A stretch of DNA of 5,029 nucleotides, taken from assembly GCA_030679615.1 (NCBI GenBank), contig JAUXSJ010000294.1:1-5029 (forward strand). Direction: 5' to 3'. The translations under genes were made by a program, and so were the position numbers. The notes beneath the pieces are model-generated. The model saw nothing but the letters and a program-made list of their open reading frames with translations. It was not told where the DNA came from and did no database searches. Positions 1 through 5,029 of the stretch are shown here, one piece after another. Source of the DNA: Parachlamydiaceae bacterium (GTDB taxonomy: Bacteria; Chlamydiota; Chlamydiia; Chlamydiales; Parachlamydiaceae). The number at the start of each line of letters is the position of its first letter. The first letter of the stretch is position 1.

Positions 1-1
1 T

Positions 2-1096
2 GATGGATTAATTGGAACTGTTATCCCTGTTAAGGGCAAGCATGTAAAGCGAAATGTTGATTTCTATGAGCTTGGATTTGATGCAGAGTGGGAAATTGAT
101 TTATTTGGATTTACAAAGCATGAAATTGCGGCACTTCAAGCTCAATCAGAAGCTGTTCAAGAAACTCTTAATGGAGCCTGGATTACTTTATCAGCTGAAA
201 TTGCACGTAATTATATTCAATTACGCGGATTGCAATTTCAATTGGAAACATCTCTCCATTTAATTGAATTGGATAACGAATCATTAAAATTGACAAATGA
301 GTTATCTGAAAGGGGAATCATTAATGATTCAGATTTAAATCATTCTCTAGCACAATTAAATTTATTAAAAGCGGAAATACCTTCTATTCAAGCGAATATT
401 ACTCAAACAATTTATCGGCTATCAGTTTTGTTGGGAAAAATGCCAGGAGAACTTGAAAACTGTCTTTCTCTATATGGGCATCTTCCTGAAATACCTAAGG
501 AAATATCAATTGGAATTCCATCAGAGCTTTTACGACGACGGCCTGATATTGTCAAAGCCGAGCGAGAAGTGGCTGCTGCTACAGAAAAAGAAGGAAGTGC
601 CATTGCAGCTTTATTTCCACGTTTTTCTTTAAGAGGATTTTTAGGAGATATTGCGACAAAACCAGGCTCTCTTTTTTCACCATCCAGTGCGACTTGGTTA
701 GCTGGGCCTCAATTGCTACTTCCAATTTTTAATAGCCGTTTATTGGAACAAGATGTGGAGTACAGTAAACGTGCAACACAAGAAGCTCTGATTAATTATC
801 AAAAAACAGTTTTAGAAGCAATTGAAGAATCCGAGAATACCATTGTTGCTTTTCAACAATCGGAACAAAAATGGTTGTATCTTCATGAAGCACAAAAAAA
901 TGAAAGTCATTCTTTAGATTATGCCTATGAGCTTTATCAAAAAGGGTCGATCGATAAATTTGAGTTAATTAAAGCTCAGAAGGCTTTGTTATCAACCGAA
1001 AATCTTTTAATGAAAAATAAAATCGAACAATTAAATAATTATATCGCCCTTTATAAAGCTTTAGGAGGTAGTTGGGGATGTAGTCAATCGTTATGA
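2..1096 (+). CDS. Outer-membrane efflux channel, OprM/NodT-type TolC family (5' partial)
   Basis: This is the C-terminal part of a TolC-like outer-membrane channel of the OprM/NodT subgroup. In this family the trimer forms the exit duct for an RND or similar tripartite drug or metabolite exporter. The frame is open from base 2 to the TGA at 1094-1096, giving 364 residues; family members usually run about 450-500, so roughly 100 or more N-terminal residues, including any lipoprotein signal, lie off the left edge. Visible hallmarks, numbered within the fragment, are LGFDAEWEIDLFG (24-36), the second-repeat signature GIPSELLRRRPDI (171-183) followed by an AAAT...LFPRFSL stretch, GPQLLLPIF (about 237-245), and a C-terminal YKALGGSW. 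The two OEP repeats are rich in predicted helix. TTG at 230 and other internal starts are not real starts, because the homology begins well upstream. The pump and adaptor genes, if linked, would lie further left. Family assignment is firm; the exported substrate cannot be told. Confidence 0.93.
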   Translation, partial: DGLIGTVIPVKGKHVKRNVDFYELGFDAEWEIDLFGFTKHEIAALQAQSEAVQETLNGAWITLSAEIARNYIQLRGLQFQLETSLHLIELDNESLKLTNELSERGIINDSDLNHSLAQLNLLKAEIPSIQANITQTIYRLSVLLGKMPGELENCLSLYGHLPEIPKEISIGIPSELLRRRPDIVKAEREVAAATEKEGSAIAALFPRFSLRGFLGDIATKPGSLFSPSSATWLAGPQLLLPIFNSRLLEQDVEYSKRATQEALINYQKTVLEAIEESENTIVAFQQSEQKWLYLHEAQKNESHSLDYAYELYQKGSIDKFELIKAQKALLSTENLLMKNKIEQLNNYIALYKALGGSWGCSQSL

Positions 1097-1117
1097 TTGT
1101 ATGCGTTTAGGTCACCT

Positions 1118-1300
1118 GAAGGTAATCAGCAGGCTGTCTAGACCTGAATCAATTTTGGCTATCAGGCCGGGACGGCCTGAATACTTTTTTAAGGCCTTCG
1201 CTGCTTTGAAATACAGATCCGTTGGGCCTGAAGAAGGTATTCAGGCAGTCCCGGTCTGATAGCCAAAATAGATTCAGGTCTAGACAGCCTGATTACCTTC
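1118..1300. repeat. Long imperfect palindrome (about 76-79 bp arms, 28-nt loop)
   Basis: The left arm (1118-1196) is the near-exact reverse complement of the right arm (1225-1300), separated by a 28-base loop (1197-1224). By hand alignment the arms differ by six substitutions and one 3-base insertion in the left arm (CAG near 1128-1132). Three of the substitutions would form G-U wobbles in a plus-strand RNA. Smaller perfect hairpins are nested inside: TCAGGCC/GGCCTGA (1162-1168 with 1174-1180, 5-nt loop) and GCCTGAA/TTCAGGC (1226-1232 with 1240-1246, 7-nt loop). The left arm is about 48% G+C by count, clearly above the AT-rich flanks. I see no target-site duplication and no transposase. It may be a non-autonomous palindromic repeat of the MITE or REP kind; multicopy status is not shown by this window. 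Confidence 0.88.
1162..1190 (+). terminator. Candidate intrinsic terminator for the efflux gene
   Basis: A perfect 7-bp G+C-rich stem (TCAGGCC with GGCCTGA, loop GGGAC) is followed after four bases by TTTTTT at 1185-1190. It lies 65 bases past the efflux stop codon and is oriented to stop plus-strand transcripts. It is embedded in the left arm of the long palindrome, so the full arm-to-arm fold would compete with this local hairpin. The four-base gap before the T run is a little longer than ideal. No matching T run serves minus-strand transcripts arriving from ndh. Confidence 0.5.
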
Positions 1301-1435
1301 GGCAAGTGTGTTTGCGCTTCTCATTGAAAAACTAAAATCGTTCGGCCTATATGTGATTCTGTCGTAGTAATACTGCTCTAAAGTATTGGGATCATGTAAC
1401 CTCAAGCTGCTCGCAATTATTGAGTGACTGCACGG
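1301..1435. other. Remaining convergent spacer, no confident gene
   Basis: Between the right end of the palindrome and the ndh stop codon I see no RNA gene and no clear terminator for ndh. On the minus strand the ndh reading frame stays open for 51 codons after its TAA, ending at a TAG (1280-1282) just inside the palindrome. It has one internal ATG about 14 codons before that stop. The peptide is not recognised. The stretch could be chance, or flanking sequence that belongs to the palindromic repeat. Confidence 0.5.
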
Positions 1436-2716
1436 TTATATTTTTTTATCATCAATAGGATGATTTATGATCCGAACAGATCGTTTACCTGTAATGAACC
1501 AAAATATCCATTGGATCATGACAATGATTCGATTGCTGAAACTAATTAGATACATGATATGAATAAAGCACCAGGCTAACCACGCAAACAATCCTGTAAA
1601 TGTAAATTTCCCAATTTTTGCTACAGCTTTTGCTTTTCCTATTGTAGCCATTGTGCCTTTGTCAAAATAATGAAAAGGTTTTCTTTTTTGATTCGGATGG
1701 GCCAATTCTTCTTTTATTAATCCAGCTACATATTTTCCTTGTTGTATAGCTACAGGGGCGATTCCAGATAATGGATTCCCATCTTCTCCTTTGCAACATG
1801 CGGCATCTCCAATAACGAAAACTTCAGGATAGCCGGGAATGGATAAATCCGGTTCAACAATCACACGACCTTGTTTATCAGTTGGGACATTCAATGTTTG
1901 TAATAAAGGAGAAGCTTGATTACCGGCAGCCCAAATCACATTCATTGTTTTTATCGTCTCGTTGGATCCATTAGCATGTTGAATAATAATGTAATCTGAT
2001 TGAATATCAATCACTTTAGTATTGGTTAGAACAATCACACCTAGTTTTTCGAGATCTTTGCGAGCAGATATTGATAAATTTGAAGGGTAACTAGGTAAGA
2101 CATCAGAAGCTAGTTCGATTAAAAGGACTTCAGTAAGCTCTGGGCGTATTTTTCTGAAATTTTTATAAAGCGATTTTGTTGCTATTTCAGCAATCGTTCC
2201 CGCCATTTCCACACCAGTAGGCCCCGCTCCTACAATGGCAAATCGAAGATAATTAGCTGCTTCTTTAGGGTTATCACAGTTTTCCGCCATTTCAAAAGCA
2301 GTGAGTATTTTTTCTCGAATAGAAACTGCGTCTAATAAGTTTTTTAATCCTGGAGCATAAATTTCCCATTCAGGATGGTTAAAATAGGAATGTTGAGCGC
2401 CTACAGCAATTATTAAGGTGTCGTAAGAAAAATGACGTCCATCTTGAGAAATGACTTCTTTATCTTTAGGGTTAATTGAAACAACATCTGACATTGTAAC
2501 GGTTGCATTAGTTTGATTACGCAACACTTCTCTTATCGGAGTTGCGATATTACCAGGGGATAATGCTGCGCTAGCAACCTGATAAAGTAAAGGCTGAAAT
2601 AAATGATGATTGGTTCGATCTATGATTAATACAGAACAATTGACTTTACGAAGCGCTCTAGCAGTATTAATTCCACCAAAACCACCACCTATAATAACGA
2701 CACGATGCTCTAACAT
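1436..2716 (-). CDS. ndh: Type II NADH:quinone oxidoreductase (NDH-2)
   Basis: This is a single-subunit, non-proton-pumping FAD enzyme that passes electrons from NADH to membrane quinone, recycling NAD+ at the inner face of the cytoplasmic membrane. The 426-residue length is normal for the family. The FAD-binding GxGxxG is at 10-15 (GGGFGG), with D33 ending the second strand and FQPLLYQVA at 40-48. The NADH domain has a second GxGxxG at 163-168 (GAGPTG) with E170 nearby, and E201 ends its second strand, a residue that usually favours NADH over NADPH. IGDAA (302-306) contacts FAD, and APVAIQQG (320-327) is the quinone-site region. A hydrophobic, aromatic C-terminal stretch (about 371-409) is the expected membrane anchor. 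The start is supported by GGAA six bases upstream and by the usual short lead into the first Rossmann strand. It converges with the efflux gene and diverges from the ligase gene, so it is probably monocistronic. All key motifs are intact. Confidence 0.95.
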   Translation of the reverse strand: MLEHRVVIIGGGFGGINTARALRKVNCSVLIIDRTNHHLFQPLLYQVASAALSPGNIATPIREVLRNQTNATVTMSDVVSINPKDKEVISQDGRHFSYDTLIIAVGAQHSYFNHPEWEIYAPGLKNLLDAVSIREKILTAFEMAENCDNPKEAANYLRFAIVGAGPTGVEMAGTIAEIATKSLYKNFRKIRPELTEVLLIELASDVLPSYPSNLSISARKDLEKLGVIVLTNTKVIDIQSDYIIIQHANGSNETIKTMNVIWAAGNQASPLLQTLNVPTDKQGRVIVEPDLSIPGYPEVFVIGDAACCKGEDGNPLSGIAPVAIQQGKYVAGLIKEELAHPNQKRKPFHYFDKGTMATIGKAKAVAKIGKFTFTGLFAWLAWCFIHIMYLISFSNRIIVMIQWIFWFITGKRSVRIINHPIDDKKI

Positions 2717-2753
2717 AGTTTATTCCAATAAATAAGGTTAAATATTGTTTTTC

Positions 2754-2781
2754 TTTATAAGAATAGAATTAACTTAGTGAA
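2754..2781 (-). promoter_or_regulatory. Candidate sigma-70-type promoter for ndh
   Basis: Read on the minus strand, TTCACT (2776-2781) and TATAAA (2754-2759) are separated by 16 bases. These match the -35 and -10 consensus at four and five of six positions. Transcription would begin near 2747, leaving a short leader of about 30 bases that includes the GGAA ribosome site (2723-2726). In such AT-rich DNA similar matches arise by chance. Confidence 0.4.
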
Positions 2782-2858
2782 TTAAATTTTATTGTTGATG
2801 ATTTCCTCAGACAATGCAACATATTCTTTTATCGCTCTACTCTAGAGATTCAGGAGAT

Positions 2859-2887
2859 TTTAAGTGTTAAATTTTAGCATTTATATT
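2859..2887 (+). promoter_or_regulatory. Weak candidate promoter for the ligD-like gene
   Basis: TATATT at 2882-2887 matches five of six bases of a -10 box. The best hexamer 17 bases upstream, TTTAAG (2859-2864), is a poor -35. Transcription would start near 2894 and give a leader of only about 23 bases. An alternative pair, TTGATG and AACATA near 2795-2823, is no better. There is no Shine-Dalgarno sequence directly before the ATG at 2917. Confidence 0.22.
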
Positions 2888-2916
2888 AAAGATTAAATAA
2901 AAACCAAGATTAATTC

Positions 2917-4896
2917 ATGAAAAGTATACAGATGACTGGGGCTTCAAAAAGCTCCGCCCCAAAATTTATTAGGCCAATGCTTTCAACATTAGTCGATGCA
3001 CCTCCAGATAATGATGAATGGATCTATGAAATTAAATGGGATGGTTATCGCGCATTATCAATTTGTCAAAAAAAAGATGTTCAAATTTTTTCACGAAATC
3101 AAAAATCATTTAATGAGAAATTTTATCCTATTTTAGATGCATTAAAAAAGTTAAATCTTAATGCAGTCTTAGATGGTGAAATTGTCGCTGTCCAAGAATC
3201 TGGTTTAGCAAATTTTGGAAAATTACAAGAATGGAGAAGTGAAGCAGATGGTCAATTGATTTATTATGTTTTTGATATTTTATGGTTAAATGATTATGAC
3301 CTCACTTCTCTACCATTATCTCAACGCAAAGAATTATTAAAAGATGTCATTCCGAAAGAAGGTTTAATTAGACAGAGCATAACTTTTGATTTTCATGTTA
3401 ATAAAATTCTAGAAATTTCAAAAAAAATGGGTCTAGAAGGAATTATAGCAAAAAAAATAAAAAGTGCCTATTTACCAGGAATTAGAAGTCATGAGTGGTT
3501 AAAAATTAAAACACAAAACAGACATGAAGTCGTGATAGGAGGTTACACAATCAATGAAAACTCTCCTAAGTTATTTAGTGCTTTATTGGTTGGAGTATAT
3601 GAAAATGGATTACTTCATTATATGGGTAAAGTGGGCACAGGTTTTAATGATAAAATTCAAAAGAAACTTAAACAAAAATTTAAAGCATTATTTACAAAAC
3701 AATGTCCATTTACTTATAAACCTGACGTGAATGTTCCTTCACGTTTTAGGCCAAATCCACCGCATGCTGAAGTATTTTGGTTGAAACCTCAATTAGTCTG
3801 TGAAGTTAATTATACAGAAATAACCAGAGATGGAATCATGCGACATCCTTCATTTAAAGGTATGCGTGAAGATAAAAGTGCAAAAGAAGTTTATCGTGAA
3901 ATCCCTCAGCCTATTTTAAAAAAAGGAAAATCAATGAAATTGATACCAAAAGAAAAAAAGGCAGAAAGAAAAACATTATTTAATCCTAAGGAAGATACTC
4001 AGGTTAAAATAATCAATGAACATGAGTTAAAATTTAATCACTTAAATAAAGTTTATTGGCCAAATGATGGGATCACTAAACGAGATTTATTAAATTACTA
4101 TTACCAAGTTGCTCCGATTCTTCTTCCTTATTTAAAAGACCGACCTCAATCACTGAATCGATTTCCAGATGGAATAGAAGGAATTAGTTTTTATCAAAAA
4201 GATGTCACAAAATCAGCTCCAGAATGGATGGAATTATTTCCGTATCATACAAGTTTGGATGAAGATAAGAATTTTTTAATTGTTAAAAATGAGGAAGATA
4301 TATTTTGGATGGCTAATTTGGGTGCGATTGAAATGAATCCCTGGAGTAGCACTGTTGAAAAACCTGATTATCCTACATGGTCTATTATTGATATTGATCC
4401 ATCCGATAAAAATAGCTTTGATGATGTGATAGACGTAGCGTTAATGACAAAAAAAGTGTTGGATGAATTGAAAATAGAGGGTTTTTGCAAAACTTCAGGA
4501 GCAACAGGAATGCATATTTACATTCCCTTGGGATCTAAATACACGTATGACCAAAGTCAATTATTAGGCAGACTAATTGCAACTCAGGTAAATGAACAGT
4601 TACCTGAAAAAACATCTATTGAAAGATTAACAAAGAAGCGTAGTGAAAAAGTTTACGTAGATTTTTTACAAAATCGTCCACAAGCAACATTAGCGTCACC
4701 TTATTCTGTAAGGCCGAAGCCAGGAGCAACCGTATCTATGCCTTTGCATTGGGATGAAGTAAAAAAAGGTTTAAAGCCCCAAAGTTTCACTTTAAAGAAT
4801 GCGATGGAACGAATTAGGTCAGAAGGTGATTTATTCAAACCTGTTATTGGCAAAGGAATTAATTTGAATAAAGCCTTAAAAGGTCTAGAGTCTTGA
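2917..4896 (+). CDS. ligD: LigD-like DNA repair protein: ATP-dependent ligase plus primase-like polymerase
   Basis: This is a two-domain enzyme of bacterial non-homologous end joining, which fills in and seals double-strand breaks, normally with Ku. The ligase domain (about 17-200) has motif I EIKWDGYR with the AMP-accepting K40, LDGEIV (85-90, E88), YVFDILW (117-123), EGIIAKK (174-180) and WLKIK (194-198). An OB-fold follows to about 325, ending in motif VI RHPSFKGMREDK (309-320). A lysine-rich linker (about 330-364) leads to an archaeo-eukaryotic-primase-type polymerase domain (about 370-650) with DID (492-494), SGATGMH (527-533) and the third metal-binding D582. All catalytic residues are present. 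At 659 residues, ligase then polymerase with no phosphoesterase domain, it resembles the Bacillus LigD layout (611 residues) rather than Pseudomonas or Mycobacterium. An in-frame TAA at 2911-2913 limits the start to 2917 or, less likely, 2932. The gene ends in a double stop, TGATGA. No ku gene is in view. Confidence 0.95.
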   Translation: MKSIQMTGASKSSAPKFIRPMLSTLVDAPPDNDEWIYEIKWDGYRALSICQKKDVQIFSRNQKSFNEKFYPILDALKKLNLNAVLDGEIVAVQESGLANFGKLQEWRSEADGQLIYYVFDILWLNDYDLTSLPLSQRKELLKDVIPKEGLIRQSITFDFHVNKILEISKKMGLEGIIAKKIKSAYLPGIRSHEWLKIKTQNRHEVVIGGYTINENSPKLFSALLVGVYENGLLHYMGKVGTGFNDKIQKKLKQKFKALFTKQCPFTYKPDVNVPSRFRPNPPHAEVFWLKPQLVCEVNYTEITRDGIMRHPSFKGMREDKSAKEVYREIPQPILKKGKSMKLIPKEKKAERKTLFNPKEDTQVKIINEHELKFNHLNKVYWPNDGITKRDLLNYYYQVAPILLPYLKDRPQSLNRFPDGIEGISFYQKDVTKSAPEWMELFPYHTSLDEDKNFLIVKNEEDIFWMANLGAIEMNPWSSTVEKPDYPTWSIIDIDPSDKNSFDDVIDVALMTKKVLDELKIEGFCKTSGATGMHIYIPLGSKYTYDQSQLLGRLIATQVNEQLPEKTSIERLTKKRSEKVYVDFLQNRPQATLASPYSVRPKPGATVSMPLHWDEVKKGLKPQSFTLKNAMERIRSEGDLFKPVIGKGINLNKALKGLES

Positions 4897-4903
4897 TGAT
4901 TAA

Positions 4904-5029
4904 GGACACAAGGGACACAAGGGACACAAGGGACACAAGGGACACAAGGGACACAAGGGACACAAGGGACACAAGGGACACAAGGGACACAAGGGACACA
5001 AGGGACACAAGGGACACAAGGGACACAAG
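4904..5029. repeat. 9-bp minisatellite, 14 or more perfect copies
   Basis: The unit GGACACAAG is repeated exactly 14 times without a mismatch, beginning 7 bases after the ligase stop codon and continuing to the right edge, so the true copy number is unknown. The plus strand of the array contains no T, and seven of nine bases per unit are purines. A GGG occurs at each of the 13 unit junctions (4912-4914, then every 9 bases), separated by ACACAA. Perfect identity points to recent expansion by slippage or unequal exchange. The unit length is a multiple of three and no frame on either strand contains a stop codon. Confidence 0.98.

Noticed and set aside
54..263. 69-codon open frame on the plus strand starting with ATG at 54
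   Set aside because: It overlaps the efflux channel in another frame; that overlapping frame carries the family signature LGFDAEWEIDLFG here, and this peptide shows no recognisable feature.
1..263. Possible frameshift or truncation of the efflux gene, with a start at TTG 230
   Set aside because: The same frame is continuously open from base 2 and encodes typical OprM/NodT sequence upstream of 230, so the gene is simply cut by the window edge.
412..603. 63-codon open frame on the minus strand
   Set aside because: It lies opposite the conserved LLRRRPDI region of the efflux gene; the frame is open only as a shadow of that coding sequence.
1118..1300. Complete insertion sequence
   Set aside because: There is only a 28-base loop between the arms, with no room for a transposase, and no direct repeat flanks the arms.
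3068..3075. A8 tract in ligD, with similar A7-A8 tracts elsewhere in the gene, as a phase-variation switch
   Set aside because: The gene is in frame throughout, and runs of this length are expected from lysine codons in AT-rich DNA.
4904..5029. CRISPR array
   Set aside because: The 9-base units abut with no spacers; this is a simple tandem repeat.

Overview
The window is AT-rich (roughly one third G+C by eye) and reads as part of the chromosome of a Gram-negative bacterium. An outer-membrane efflux channel implies a two-membrane envelope. Low G+C, a type II NADH dehydrogenase, a LigD-type repair ligase, a long palindromic intergenic repeat and a minisatellite together would suit an amoeba-associated intracellular bacterium, such as an environmental chlamydia (Protochlamydia-like) or a Legionella relative. 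That taxonomic guess is inference only; no marker gene here settles it.

Layout: (1) 2-1096, plus strand: the C-terminal ~364 residues of an OprM/NodT-type outer-membrane efflux channel, whose start lies off the left edge. (2) 1097-1435: a spacer between two convergent genes. It is dominated by a 183-bp imperfect palindrome (1118-1300) that is richer in G+C than its surroundings and contains a terminator-like hairpin with a T run. (3) 1436-2716, minus strand: a complete type II NADH:quinone oxidoreductase (ndh). (4) 2717-2916: a 200-bp divergent spacer holding candidate promoters for ndh and for the ligase gene. (5) 2917-4896, plus strand: a complete two-domain LigD-like protein with an ATP-dependent ligase domain followed by a primase-like polymerase domain, and no phosphoesterase domain. 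(6) 4904-5029: at least 14 perfect copies of a 9-bp unit, running into the right edge. Its GGG runs recur every 9 bases, which fits the G-quadruplex consensus.

The three genes do not form an operon: efflux and ndh converge, and ndh and ligD diverge. They serve separate jobs: export across the outer membrane, respiratory NADH oxidation, and DNA double-strand break repair. The coding regions look ordinary and intact. The unusual material is non-coding: the long palindrome, and the G-rich minisatellite that starts 7 bases after the ligD stop codon.
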